Below the pieces are notes generated by a model. The model searched no databases. It had not been told where the DNA came from and saw only the letters and a program-made list of their open reading frames with translations. A DNA stretch of 64,000 nucleotides, from positions 61,785 to 125,784 of the forward strand of contig DATCMU010000006.1 of assembly GCA_036563245.1 (NCBI GenBank), read 5' to 3'. Every line of letters begins with the position of its first letter. Position 1 is the first letter of the stretch. The position numbers and the translations under genes were made by a program. Positions 53,527 to 62,453 of the stretch are shown here, one piece after another. Source of the DNA: DATCMU01 sp036563245. GTDB taxonomy: Bacteria > Pseudomonadota > Alphaproteobacteria > Rhizobiales > Devosiaceae.

Positions 53527-54831
53527 TCAGGTCTGTCGCTGGAAGGCGGCCGCAAAGAACCCGTCGAGTGTGCCCCCAAACGGACCCGGCGCGGCCAGTC
53601 CCGGATGGGTACGCAGGAAGCCCTCCCGGGTCAATGCCCCTTCAAGCCCTTGTAATTGTTTGATTTCAAAAGCAATGGGCTCGATTTCGGCCACATTCGA
53701 CGTCGCCCAGGCCGCGATTGATTCGCCTTCCTCGGGTTCCAGCGAGCAAGTGCAGAAGACCATGATGCCTCCCGGCTTCAGGCAACCCACCGCATTGGCG
53801 AGCAGCTTGCGCTGTAGCTCTGCGCGTCCGGCGGCATCGCCCGGCTTGCGCTGCCAGATGACTTCGGGATGCCGGCGGAACGTGCCCGTCGCCGAACACG
53901 GCGCATCCAGAAGCACCCGGTCGAACAATCTTTCCGGCCTGTAGTCGGCGGCATCGGCGACCACGACATTCGCCGTCATGCCCACGCGCCCAAGATTGGC
54001 CCTGAGCCTCTCGACGCGATGTGAATCGCTGTCGAGCGCGGTCACCTCGGCCCCCGAGGCAATCAGTTGCATGGTCTTGCCCCCCGGTGCGGCGCACATG
54101 TCCAGAACCTTGTCGCCGGGGTGTGGATCGAGGAGCCGGGCCGGCAGCGCGGCGGCGGCATCCTGCACCCACCACCGCCCCTCCGCAAAGCCGGGCAGCG
54201 CCTCGACCGGGCGATCCCGATCGAGAACCCGCACCGTATCGCCCATTACCTTCTGCGCCCCAAGCGCTTCGGCCAGTCCCGCATCGGGCTCCCTGAGGGT
54301 AATGTCGAGCGCGGGACCGGCAAGCAACGCATCCGCGAAACGCAGGAGCATTTCCTCGCCGTATTGGGCTGTCCATCGCGCGCGCAGCCATGCCGGAAAA
54401 AGGTCCAACGGATCGAGCCTTCCCCACCGGTCGGCCGAACGCTGGGCCGCCCTGAGCACGCCATTGGCAAGGCCCGAATAGCGCGAGGCCCGCCGATCCC
54501 CCTTGACGATTTCCACTGCCAGGTGAATTGCGCTGTGGGCGGCCGCCCCTTCGGCAAACAGCAGTTCACCGAGCCCGCAGCGCAATGCCGGTTCAAGCAG
54601 CCCGCTGCGCGGCGGGAGGCCGCGCGGCATGAGTTCACCAAGTACGATATCGAGGTGACCGTGCCGGCGAAGCGCGATCGTCACCAGCCTGTTGGCCATG
54701 GCCCGTTCGCGCGGGTCGGCCAGTTCCGATGCCGTAAAGGCCTGAAAGGGTTCCCCCTTAAGGACCTGCGCCAGGCGCCGGGCCGCGTGAAGGCGCGGCT
54801 CCAGCCCCGCGATACTGGCGTTCGGGGGCAC
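53527..54831 (-). CDS. rsmB: 16S rRNA (cytosine-5) methyltransferase RsmB-like
   Basis: 434 residues. An N-terminal NusB-like helical domain (about 10-150) is followed by a Rossmann methyltransferase with the SAM motif LDMCAAPGGKT, and catalytic cysteines in LDAPCSATGTFRRHPE and FCTCSLEPEEGE. This is the Fmu/RsmB architecture that methylates C967 of 16S rRNA. Between htpX and the heparinase-like gene, all on the minus strand. Confidence 0.92.
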   Translation of the reverse strand: MPPNASIAGLEPRLHAARRLAQVLKGEPFQAFTASELADPRERAMANRLVTIALRRHGHLDIVLGELMPRGLPPRSGLLEPALRCGLGELLFAEGAAAHSAIHLAVEIVKGDRRASRYSGLANGVLRAAQRSADRWGRLDPLDLFPAWLRARWTAQYGEEMLLRFADALLAGPALDITLREPDAGLAEALGAQKVMGDTVRVLDRDRPVEALPGFAEGRWWVQDAAAALPARLLDPHPGDKVLDMCAAPGGKTMQLIASGAEVTALDSDSHRVERLRANLGRVGMTANVVVADAADYRPERLFDRVLLDAPCSATGTFRRHPEVIWQRKPGDAAGRAELQRKLLANAVGCLKPGGIMVFCTCSLEPEEGESIAAWATSNVAEIEPIAFEIKQLQGLEGALTREGFLRTHPGLAAPGPFGGTLDGFFAAAFQRQT

Positions 54832-54837
54832 CCGAGA

Positions 54838-55818
54838 TCAGCCCCAAGGTCCGCGAGGCCGGTCTTCCGGCGGGGTAGAGGTGCCCGGCACACGCCAACT
54901 GGCCCCCGAAGCTGCGGGGCGCGCGCGCCTGTCGCGTCGCTCGGCGCCGGATGGCCGGCCCCGGCCCGTCTGCCCCATTTCTTCGGCCTGCCGGACGAGG
55001 GCGGCGATGCGGTTTTCCACATTGGGGTGGGTTGAAAACAGGTTGTCCATGCTGCTGCCGGCCAACGGGTTGATGATGTACAGGTGCGCCATGCCGGGAA
55101 AGCGGCGGGCGAAAGGGTTCTCGAACTGGCGCGACATGCGGCTGATCTTTTCGAGCGCGGTCGCCAGCGCCAGCGGATCGCCGCTGATCTCGGCGCCATC
55201 ATGATCCGCCTCGTATTCTCGTGTACGGCTCACCGCCATCTGCACCATCACCGCCGCCAGCGGCGCAACGATTATGGTGGCGATCGTGCCCAGCGGCCCA
55301 AGCGGGTTGGACGAGGAACGTCCGCCGAAGAACAGGCCGAACTGTGCCAGCATCGAGATCGCGCCGGCCAGCGTAGCGGTCAGCGTCATGGTCAGCGTGT
55401 CCCTGTTGCGAACATGTGCCATCTCATGGGCAATCACCGCGCGCACCTCGCGCGGTTCAAGGAAACGCAACAGCCCGGTGGAGACCGCGATCGCCGCGTT
55501 CTGCGGGTTGCGGCCCGTGGCAAAGGCATTGGGCTGGTCGGAATGGATGAGGTAGATGCGCGGCATGGGAAGTCCGGCTTTTCCGGCAAGGCCGGCGACC
55601 ATCTCGAACAGGTCCGCGGCGCGATACCGGTCGACTTCTTCGGCATTCTGCAGCCGCAACACGATCTTGTCGGCGTTCCAGTAGCCGATCAGATTGGTGG
55701 CGAGCGCGAAGCCGAGCGCCAGCGTCATCCCCGCCGTGCCGCCCACGACAAAGCCGACGGCCATGAACAGGCCGGTCAGCGCCGCCAGGAGGATTGTCGT
55801 TCGAACCGCATTGAGCAT
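54838..55818 (-). CDS. htpX: Membrane zinc metalloprotease HtpX
   Basis: M48 quality-control protease of the inner membrane. 326 residues. Two N-terminal membrane segments (about 8-25 and 28-46), the zinc site HEMAH (131-135), a second hydrophobic pair (about 145-165 and 180-200) and the third ligand in REYEADHDGA. The C-terminal 35 residues are low-complexity, rich in Arg, Gly and Pro. It stops 6 bp before rsmB's start and lies divergent from the SDHAF4 homologue. Confidence 0.94.
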   Translation of the reverse strand: MLNAVRTTILLAALTGLFMAVGFVVGGTAGMTLALGFALATNLIGYWNADKIVLRLQNAEEVDRYRAADLFEMVAGLAGKAGLPMPRIYLIHSDQPNAFATGRNPQNAAIAVSTGLLRFLEPREVRAVIAHEMAHVRNRDTLTMTLTATLAGAISMLAQFGLFFGGRSSSNPLGPLGTIATIIVAPLAAVMVQMAVSRTREYEADHDGAEISGDPLALATALEKISRMSRQFENPFARRFPGMAHLYIINPLAGSSMDNLFSTHPNVENRIAALVRQAEEMGQTGRGRPSGAERRDRRARPAASGASWRVPGTSTPPEDRPRGPWG

Positions 55819-55914
55819 CTGAGTGATTTGAAGCCTGTTGCAACTCGCAATATGATGGGGTCTGCCAAGCGGTGCCGCAAGACCCGCATCCTTAACGAAT
55901 GGTAAGCCAAGCCA

Positions 55915-56121
55915 ATGTCCGACCAGACGAATCGCCGCAAGACGAATGCACGCCGTCCCGATCCCTCAGTCGCGCAGCGCGCCCTGGACGAGGCGCGGGA
56001 CCGCAAGGCCGCAATCGATGCGGTCACCCGCGAAGCGCCAAGGGAGTACCTCGGTCGCGGCGGGCTCGATCCAGCCCGCTATGGCGACTGGGAACAGAAG
56101 GGAATCGCCAACGATTTCTGA
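55915..56121 (+). CDS. Succinate dehydrogenase assembly factor 4 homologue (DUF1674)
   Basis: 68 residues. The C-terminal GLDPARYGDWEQKGIANDF matches the conserved DPxRYGDWExKGxxxDF end of the SDHAF4/DUF1674 family, whose eukaryotic members assist flavinylation and assembly of SdhA. The N-terminal half is basic and Ala-rich. Divergent from htpX. It is 27 kb from the sdh operon of this window. Confidence 0.88.
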   Translation: MSDQTNRRKTNARRPDPSVAQRALDEARDRKAAIDAVTREAPREYLGRGGLDPARYGDWEQKGIANDF

Positions 56122-56133
56122 GCGAAAAAGCGA

Positions 56134-56544
56134 TCAGCCGAACAGGCCGATCACCACGCCCTGCACGATCACCACGCCCAGCAGGTACCCGCCGTCGATA
56201 ACGGTGAGCATCCATTTCTGGTTCTGGTAGCGGTGGTTCAGGATCATCGACGTAATGATGAACCCAAGCCACATGTGCACGCCCACCAGCACCGCGCCCT
56301 GCACGGTGATCGCATGCATCAGCGGCGGGGTGAGAACCGCGATGAAATAGGCCATGACCAGTTGGCAGAGCGCCGCCCAGATGAACGGAACTGAACTGCC
56401 GCCCGAACCAAGGAGCTGATCGGCCGGCTTGCCGGTCGCCGCGATCCACTGCCGGGACAGGATCATGTACCAGGCCATCCCAAGCGCCATGCTTGCGACC
56501 ACCGCGAGGATGACGGCCAGCCAGTTGACGTCGAAGTGAATCAT
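56134..56544 (-). CDS. DUF1761 domain-containing membrane protein
   Basis: 136 residues, four membrane segments (about 7-28, 50-72, 80-102, 112-134). The N-terminal NWLAVILAVVASMALGMAWYM and HMWLGFIITSMILNHRYQ fit DUF1761. Function unknown. Convergent with the SDHAF4 homologue. Confidence 0.85.
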   Translation of the reverse strand: MIHFDVNWLAVILAVVASMALGMAWYMILSRQWIAATGKPADQLLGSGGSSVPFIWAALCQLVMAYFIAVLTPPLMHAITVQGAVLVGVHMWLGFIITSMILNHRYQNQKWMLTVIDGGYLLGVVIVQGVVIGLFG

Positions 56545-56593
56545 GTTCGCCCCCCCTTTTCGCCGGCCGCAGCGCCCGGCGCCAATGGGTGGA

Positions 56594-57010
56594 CTATGCC
56601 GCGACCCCGCCCAGCCTGCAAATGGCTTTCCATTCGCTCGCCGTGACCGGCTGCACGGACAGCCGTGAATTGTTGAGCAGCACCATGTCCGCCACCTCGG
56701 GAACGGTCTTGAGCTGATCGAGACTGACCGGGGTCTTCATCGGCTCCACCGCCTCGATATCGACGCATTCCCAACGCGGATCGTCGGTGGTGGAATCCGG
56801 GTGCGCCAGCGCCGCCACGCGCACGATGCCGACGATGCTCTTCTCGTTCACCGAATGATAGAAGAACCCCAGATCGCCGATCTGCATGGCCCGCATGTTG
56901 TTGCGCGCCGCGTAGTTGCGCACCCCGGTCCACTCCTCGGGGCCGCCCTTTCTGACCTGATCGTCCCAGCTCCAGGTTCCCGGTTCGGACTTGAACAGCC
57001 AATAGGCCAT
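56594..57010 (-). CDS. EVE domain-containing protein
   Basis: 138 residues. N-terminal YWLFKSEPGTWSWDDQ and GVRNYAARNNMRAMQIGDLGFFYHS are the signature of EVE (PUA-like) proteins related to THYN1. They probably bind modified bases in nucleic acid; the target is unknown. It starts one base after the YciI gene's stop, so the two are coupled. Confidence 0.9.
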   Translation of the reverse strand: MAYWLFKSEPGTWSWDDQVRKGGPEEWTGVRNYAARNNMRAMQIGDLGFFYHSVNEKSIVGIVRVAALAHPDSTTDDPRWECVDIEAVEPMKTPVSLDQLKTVPEVADMVLLNNSRLSVQPVTASEWKAICRLGGVAA

Positions 57011-57011
57011 G

Positions 57012-57302
57012 TCACAGCCCCTCGGGCGCGTTGATGGTCCAGGCCCAGCGTCTCACGGTGACCGACTGAAACAGCCCCGCCTTGGCGTAGGGATCGGCTG
57101 CAGCGATTGCTTCGGCGTGCGCCTGGCCATCCGCCTTCACCATCACCATGCTCCCCTCCGGCTGTTCGTCGCTGCCCAGATAAGGCCCGGCCAGCACCAC
57201 CGCGTCGCCCAGCGACTTGAGATACTCCAGATGCGCTGGACGGTTGGCTTTCCGAATGTCCAGCGCACCGGTCTTGTCTGTGGCAGTGATTACGAACAGC
57301 AA
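57012..57302 (-). CDS. YciI family protein
   Basis: 96 residues of the ferredoxin-like YciI fold. RPAHLEYLKSLGDAVVLAGPYL holds the conserved His and Asp-region residues, and DPYAKAGLFQSVTVRRW is the usual end. Enzymatic role unproven. Starts one base after gpsA's stop. Confidence 0.9.
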   Translation of the reverse strand: MLFVITATDKTGALDIRKANRPAHLEYLKSLGDAVVLAGPYLGSDEQPEGSMVMVKADGQAHAEAIAAADPYAKAGLFQSVTVRRWAWTINAPEGL

Positions 57303-57303
57303 T

Positions 57304-58305
57304 TCAGTTCTCCGTTTCCCGTTTCAGTGGCCGGGCCATCAGCCCGGCAACGATTCGCCCGATTTCCACCTCGCCCTCGAGCAGCAGGTTGACCGCCTCC
57401 ACAAGGGGCGCCTCGACTCCATATTCACGTGCCACGGCCCTGGCCACCGGCGCGGTCGATACCCCCTCGGCAAGTTTTGCGCCGCTTGCCCTGATATCGG
57501 CGACGCTGCGCCCTGCCCCCAATTGCAGGCCGAACCAGTAATTGCGCGATTGCGGCGTGGTGCATGTCAGGCAAAGGTCGCCAAGCCCGGCAAGCCCGGT
57601 CAACGTCGAGGAATTGCCGCCCATGGCCGAAACGAGCCGGGTAAGCTCGGCAAAGGCGCGGGCCAGAAGCGCGGACCTGGCCGAAAGGCCAAGCCCGGCC
57701 CCCTCCACCGCCCCGCAAGCCAGGGCATAGACATTCTTGAGTCCCCCGGCCAGTTCAACGCCCGCGATGTCGTTTGCGGCATAGGGCCTGAAACTGGGTC
57801 CGGCCAGCGCCGGCGCCACCTGTTCCGCGATCTCCGCGTTCGGCCCGGCAAGGGTAACCGCGGTTGGACGTCCGGCGGCAACATCGGCGGCAAAGCTTGG
57901 CCCCGACAGCGCCAGCGGCACCGCCTCTGGCGCCAGTTCGTCAAGGATCTCGCTTTGCCGTTTCAGCGTGCCCGCCTCGAGGCCCTTGGCCGTCAAGACG
58001 ACCGGCTTGCCGGCAAGCGCATTGGCGTCGAGTGTGCCCAGCACCGTCCGCGTCGTCTGGGCGGGCACGGCCATGAGCACCACATCGGCGGCGCCCAGCC
58101 CGCCCAGGTGCGCCTGGGCGACAATGCGCGGCGAAAGCTGTTGCTCGCCAAGATAGGCCCGGTTCGTATGCAGTCGGTTGATTTCGTTGGCAATATTCCT
58201 GTCCCGGGCGAAAAGCGTCACCTCGCGCCCGGCCATCGACGCCGCCTGTGCCAGCGCCGTACCCCAGGCGCCCGCTCCCAGAACGAACACTCTTTCAAGC
58301 TTCAA
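57304..58305 (-). CDS. gpsA: Glycerol-3-phosphate dehydrogenase [NAD(P)+]
   Basis: Makes sn-glycerol-3-phosphate for phospholipids. 333 residues from a TTG at 58305, chosen because GGAGGGCGGC precedes it and similarity starts there (VFVLGAGAWGTALA). SGPSFAADVAAGRPTAVTL, the catalytic lysine in LKNVYALACG, and GLAGLGDLCLTCT are family motifs. Its start overlaps the tsaD end by 11 bp. Confidence 0.95.
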   Translation of the reverse strand: MKLERVFVLGAGAWGTALAQAASMAGREVTLFARDRNIANEINRLHTNRAYLGEQQLSPRIVAQAHLGGLGAADVVLMAVPAQTTRTVLGTLDANALAGKPVVLTAKGLEAGTLKRQSEILDELAPEAVPLALSGPSFAADVAAGRPTAVTLAGPNAEIAEQVAPALAGPSFRPYAANDIAGVELAGGLKNVYALACGAVEGAGLGLSARSALLARAFAELTRLVSAMGGNSSTLTGLAGLGDLCLTCTTPQSRNYWFGLQLGAGRSVADIRASGAKLAEGVSTAPVARAVAREYGVEAPLVEAVNLLLEGEVEIGRIVAGLMARPLKRETEN

Positions 58306-59377
58306 GCCGCCCTCCGATTCGCATGCCCGGCGCATCGAGCGGCCAGCGGGGCCGCGCTTCGACAGCGAGCCCGTCGACCGAGCCCAGCGCCAGGCGCTCG
58401 GCGCCGGCCCAGGCCACCATGACCCCGTTGTCGGTGCAAAGGTTCGGGGGCGGCACCACGAGGCGTGCTCCCGCACGTTCGACCTCTGCTTCGAGGGCCG
58501 TCCGGATGGCGCGGTTTGCCGCGACGCCGCCGGCGACGACCAGAAGCGGCGAAGCACCCGGACTGGTTTGCGCCAGCCGTCCAAGCGCCTGCGCCGATCG
58601 CGTTGCGACAATCTCGGTCACCGCCTGCTGGAAACTCGCGCAAATGTCCCACACATCCCGTTCCGACACAGGTGCGATGTTTTCGGCGGCCAGCCTGACC
58701 GCCGTCTTCAGGCCGGAAAACGAAAAGTCCAGCCGATCCTGGCTGAGCAGGGGACGCGGAAACAGGAACCGCCGGGGATCGCCCTGCGCCGCTGCCCGCT
58801 CGACGGCGGGCCCGCCGGGATAACCGAGGCCGAGCAACTTGGCTACCTTGTCGAATGCCTCGCCCAGGGCATCGTCGATCGTTGTGCCCCAGCGCTGGTA
58901 ATCCCCCACCCCGCGCACAAGGACGAACTGGCTGTGGCCACCCGAAACCAGAAGCATCAGATAGGGAAAAGCCACCTTGTCCGTCAGCCTGGCCGTCAGG
59001 GCATGCGCCTCCAGATGATTGACCGCGATCAGCGGTTTGCCACGCGCCGCCGCCAGGGCCTTGGCTGTGGTCAGCCCGACCAGGACCCCACCGATCAATC
59101 CCGGTCCGGCGGTCGCGGCCACCGCGTCGATCCCGGAAAAATCGACGCCCGCTTCGCGCATCGCCCGCTCGACAATATGGTCCAGGTGCACCACGTGCGA
59201 GCGCGCGGCAAGTTCGGGCACGACGCCGCCATAGGCTGCATGCTCGGCGATCTGGCTGCGAACGATATTGGACAGGATCTCGCCGCGCCCGTCGCCATGA
59301 CGGGCGACCACCGCCGCGGCGGTCTCGTCGCAGCTGGTTTCAATCCCCAGAATCAGCGTCCTTGCTTGCTTGCTCAC
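58295..59377 (-). CDS. tsaD: tRNA N6-adenosine threonylcarbamoyltransferase TsaD
   Basis: Transfers the threonylcarbamoyl group to A37 of ANN-decoding tRNAs. 360 residues from a GTG at 59377; the frame is open to 60151 but that part is antisense to hemC. ILGIETSCDETAAAVV, the metal ligands H121 and H125 in NHLEAH, and SGGHSQFVLV are diagnostic. Downstream gpsA is coupled by overlap. Confidence 0.96.
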   Translation of the reverse strand: MSKQARTLILGIETSCDETAAAVVARHGDGRGEILSNIVRSQIAEHAAYGGVVPELAARSHVVHLDHIVERAMREAGVDFSGIDAVAATAGPGLIGGVLVGLTTAKALAAARGKPLIAVNHLEAHALTARLTDKVAFPYLMLLVSGGHSQFVLVRGVGDYQRWGTTIDDALGEAFDKVAKLLGLGYPGGPAVERAAAQGDPRRFLFPRPLLSQDRLDFSFSGLKTAVRLAAENIAPVSERDVWDICASFQQAVTEIVATRSAQALGRLAQTSPGASPLLVVAGGVAANRAIRTALEAEVERAGARLVVPPPNLCTDNGVMVAWAGAERLALGSVDGLAVEARPRWPLDAPGMRIGGRLEA

Positions 59378-59468
59378 GTCGATCTGTTCTATGGCCTGTG
59401 GGAGCGAAAGACGACGCCGCCAGTCGGCCGCGGCACCTGTCATTGGCGTACAATAGGACGGCAAGCGA

Positions 59469-60422
59469 TTGCAATCGGAACACAACGCACCATTCCTGCG
59501 CATCGGGACGCGCGGCTCCCCGCTTGCCCTCGTCCAGGCTGAGCAAGTGCGCCGACACCTGGCCGCCGGACACGGGGTCAGCGAAAGCGCCATCGAGATC
59601 GTGACCTTCGTCACCTCGGGCGACCGGTCGCAGCAAGCCAACCGCCCGATGGTCGAGACGGGGGGCAAGGGGACCTTCTCCAAGGAAATCGAAGCGGCCC
59701 TCATGAATGGCAGCATCGATCTTGCCGTGCACTCCGCCAAGGACATGGCCACCCGTTTGCCCGATGGGTTGATCATGCCCTTCTTTCTTGAGCGCGAGGA
59801 CGTGCGCGACGCTTTCCTGTCTCCACTTGCCCGGCGCCTTGCCGACCTGCCCAAGGGCGCGCGGCTCGGCACGTCTTCCTTGCGCCGCGCCGCACAGATG
59901 CGGCATTTCCGGCCCGATCTCGACGTCATCCAGTTCCGTGGGAATGTCGGCACGCGCCTCAAGAAGCTCGCCGATGGCGTCGCTGATGCGACCCTTCTGG
60001 CCGCAGCCGGGCTCAGGCGCCTCGGAATGGCCAGCGAAGCCAATGAATTTCTCGACCCCCAGCGTTTCCCCACCGCACCCGGCCAGGGGGCCATTGGTAT
60101 AGAGCTGCGCGAGGACGATTCGCTGACCTTTGCCCGCGCCGAATTGCTCAATCACGCCGACACCAGGGACGCGGTGCGCGCTGAACGCGCCATGCTGGCC
60201 CGGCTCGATGGCTCCTGCCGCACGCCTATTGGTGCTTGTTCGACGATCCGCGGCACGACCTATACCCTGCTGGGCGAAATATTGAGTCCGGACGGTCGTC
60301 AGGCATTCCGCGCCCAGGCCTCGGGCGACATCGCCGACGCAGAGAAGATCGGCGACAGCGTTGGCGAGGAGATCATCCGCCAGGCCGGCCCCCAATTCAT
60401 CGAGGCGCTAACAAAAGGCTGA
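59469..60422 (+). CDS. hemC: Porphobilinogen deaminase (hydroxymethylbilane synthase)
   Basis: Polymerises four porphobilinogens to hydroxymethylbilane. 317 residues from a TTG at 59469, with AGGA 10 bases upstream. RIGTRGSPLALVQA, HSAKDMATRLPDG, GTSSLRRAAQ, QFRGNVGTRL and the dipyrromethane-cofactor cysteine in DGSCRTPIGA are present. First of the hemC-hemD-mitofilin-hemY cluster and divergent from tsaD. Confidence 0.96.
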   Translation: MQSEHNAPFLRIGTRGSPLALVQAEQVRRHLAAGHGVSESAIEIVTFVTSGDRSQQANRPMVETGGKGTFSKEIEAALMNGSIDLAVHSAKDMATRLPDGLIMPFFLEREDVRDAFLSPLARRLADLPKGARLGTSSLRRAAQMRHFRPDLDVIQFRGNVGTRLKKLADGVADATLLAAAGLRRLGMASEANEFLDPQRFPTAPGQGAIGIELREDDSLTFARAELLNHADTRDAVRAERAMLARLDGSCRTPIGACSTIRGTTYTLLGEILSPDGRQAFRAQASGDIADAEKIGDSVGEEIIRQAGPQFIEALTKG

Positions 60423-60428
60423 AGACCC

Positions 60429-61166
60429 ATGCCCGTTCTGCTCGTCACCCGCCCCGAGCCCGACGCCAGCGAAACGGCGCGCCAGATCGAGGCGCTGGGC
60501 ATTGAAACGCGCCTTGCTCCGCTTCTCGAAATGAAGGTGCTCGAAACCGCCTTGCCCCCGGCGAGCGGGCTTGGAGCCGTTGCCCTGACCAGCGCCAATG
60601 CGGTCAATGCGCTCACAATCCGCGATGCCCTTGCGCCCTATCTCGATCTGCCCGCCTTCGCGGTTGGCGACCGCACCGCGCGCGTGGCGCAGGACGCCGG
60701 TTTCAGCGATGTGCGTAGCGCTGCCGGAACCGTGGAGGATCTCGCCGGGCTTCTCGCCGCCGAGAAACCCGCCGGCGCGGTCTTCTATCCGGCCGCGCAT
60801 CACCTCAGCGCCGATCTCGCCGGCCTGCTCGCCCCTTCGGGGATCGAAGTCATGACCACGCGCGTCTACGACATGCAGCCGGTCAACGACCTGGCCGCCG
60901 ACATCGCGGCCGCCCTGGAGGCCGGATCGATCGATGGCGCGCTCTTCTATTCGCGGCGGACGGCGGAAACCTTCACCCGTCTGGTCCGCAACCTGGGGCT
61001 TGGCGACCAGGTGCGCGCTCATGTCACAGCCCTGTGTCTTTCCGAAAACGTCGCGGAACCGCTGGTCGAGGCCCGCCTTCCGCGCATAGCCCTCGCCGAC
61101 TACTCGAGCGCCGAAGCGATGTTGGCTCTCGCCCTCTCTTTCTCGCGTGACCAAATCGGACCATGA
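60429..61166 (+). CDS. hemD: Uroporphyrinogen-III synthase
   Basis: Cyclises and inverts ring D of hydroxymethylbilane. 245 residues. This family is poorly conserved, but N-terminal VLLVTRPEPDASETARQI, LTSANAV and the FAVGDRTARVAQDAGF and LFYSRRTAETF segments fit the two-domain HemD fold. Starts 6 bp after hemC. Confidence 0.92.
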   Translation: MPVLLVTRPEPDASETARQIEALGIETRLAPLLEMKVLETALPPASGLGAVALTSANAVNALTIRDALAPYLDLPAFAVGDRTARVAQDAGFSDVRSAAGTVEDLAGLLAAEKPAGAVFYPAAHHLSADLAGLLAPSGIEVMTTRVYDMQPVNDLAADIAAALEAGSIDGALFYSRRTAETFTRLVRNLGLGDQVRAHVTALCLSENVAEPLVEARLPRIALADYSSAEAMLALALSFSRDQIGP

Positions 61167-61193
61167 TGGGAGCACACGAAAGGAACTCACCTC

Positions 61194-62453
61194 ATGCCTG
61201 AGCGCAAGAGCGGACCGGTCAAGCCGCCCATCCTCGACCTCGAAGCCCGCAAGAACGGGCAGGATGGCGCATCCGGAAAGCCTTCGGCGGCCGAAACCGC
61301 TTCCCCCCGATCGCAAACCGCAGCCGGAGCGGCCCCGAAGCCGGACGCGACCAAGTCCGCCAAACCCGCGCGTCCGGCCGCGACGACGGCGTTGATCGCG
61401 GGTGGCGTCGGCGTGGTTGGCGGCGCCGCGATCGGCTTTGCCCTGAGCTACGGATTTGCCGTGCTCGGGTGGTGGCCCCAGGCGGCAGGCGCGACGACGA
61501 ACGATTTCTCCGCGCTGTCCGCGCGTGTCGCCAAGATCGAGCAGGAGACGGGCGCGGCGATCTCCGGGCTTGCCGCCTTCAACCAGCGCGTCAGCGGCAT
61601 CGAGGACCAGGGCACCAAGAGCGCCGACACGCTTTCGGCCAAGGTCGCCGAACTTGGCCAACGCCTCGATGCACTGCCCACGCCCGCGTCACAGACGGAA
61701 CTTGCAGCGCTCGAAAGCCGGGTCAAGGACCTGTCGGGCCGGATCGACGCAATCGCCGCCGGCGCCTCCTCGGGGGACGCCTCCGCCATGAGCGCAAGGC
61801 TTACGGGCGTGGAGACCGATATTGCCGACCTGCGCTCCCAACTCGCCGGGATCGAGACACAGGTGGGCGCGGCGCAATCGGAAGCCGCCTCGGTCAGGTC
61901 GCAACTCTCCGCGCTCGCCGCCCAGCCTTCGGCACCCGACACCGGCAGCTTGCCCTTGGCGCTTTCCGCCTTTGAAGCGGCGCTGCGCGACGGACAGCCT
62001 TTTGCCACCGAGCTCAAGGCCCTCACCGCCAGCCTGCCGCAACTGCAGGTCAGTGATGCGCTTGGTGCCGCAGCGGCCACCGGGCTTGCCCGCCCGGATC
62101 TGGTGGCCCGCCAGCTCGATGCAGCGATTCCGGCGATGCTGGCGGCCCAGCCCCTCGTCAAGGGATCGGGTTGGGGCGAAATGGCGCTCGATCGCCTCAA
62201 GGGACTGCTCGCCATGCGGCCGGCGGGAGAAACCGAAGGCGACACGCCCGCAGCCATCGTTTCGCGGCTCGAAGCAGCCGTGGGACGGCAGGATTTCGTT
62301 TCCGCAGCCACGCTGATGCAATCGCTGCCCCAGCCGATGATCGCCGCGGCAAGCCCGCTGCCCGATGAACTGGCCGCACTTGGCGATGCCTACGCACTGC
62401 TGCGCACGGCCCGCGAGCAGGCCCTCGCGCAGGCCGCCGGAGCCGCCCGGTGA
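61194..62453 (+). CDS. Mitofilin/Mic60-like membrane protein (COG4223)
   Basis: 419 residues. An unstructured, charged N-terminus (about 1-60) precedes one membrane segment (about 62-90, with two glycine-rich blocks). A long coiled-coil-like region (about 105-260, repeated ARVAKIEQE and SRVKDLSGRID patterns) leads to a C-terminal helical domain with GWGEMALDRLKGLLAMRP. This is the architecture of the alphaproteobacterial Mic60 homologue encoded in the haem cluster, linked in other species to inner-membrane shape. The next gene starts inside its stop (GTGA). Confidence 0.85.
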   Translation: MPERKSGPVKPPILDLEARKNGQDGASGKPSAAETASPRSQTAAGAAPKPDATKSAKPARPAATTALIAGGVGVVGGAAIGFALSYGFAVLGWWPQAAGATTNDFSALSARVAKIEQETGAAISGLAAFNQRVSGIEDQGTKSADTLSAKVAELGQRLDALPTPASQTELAALESRVKDLSGRIDAIAAGASSGDASAMSARLTGVETDIADLRSQLAGIETQVGAAQSEAASVRSQLSALAAQPSAPDTGSLPLALSAFEAALRDGQPFATELKALTASLPQLQVSDALGAAAATGLARPDLVARQLDAAIPAMLAAQPLVKGSGWGEMALDRLKGLLAMRPAGETEGDTPAAIVSRLEAAVGRQDFVSAATLMQSLPQPMIAAASPLPDELAALGDAYALLRTAREQALAQAAGAAR

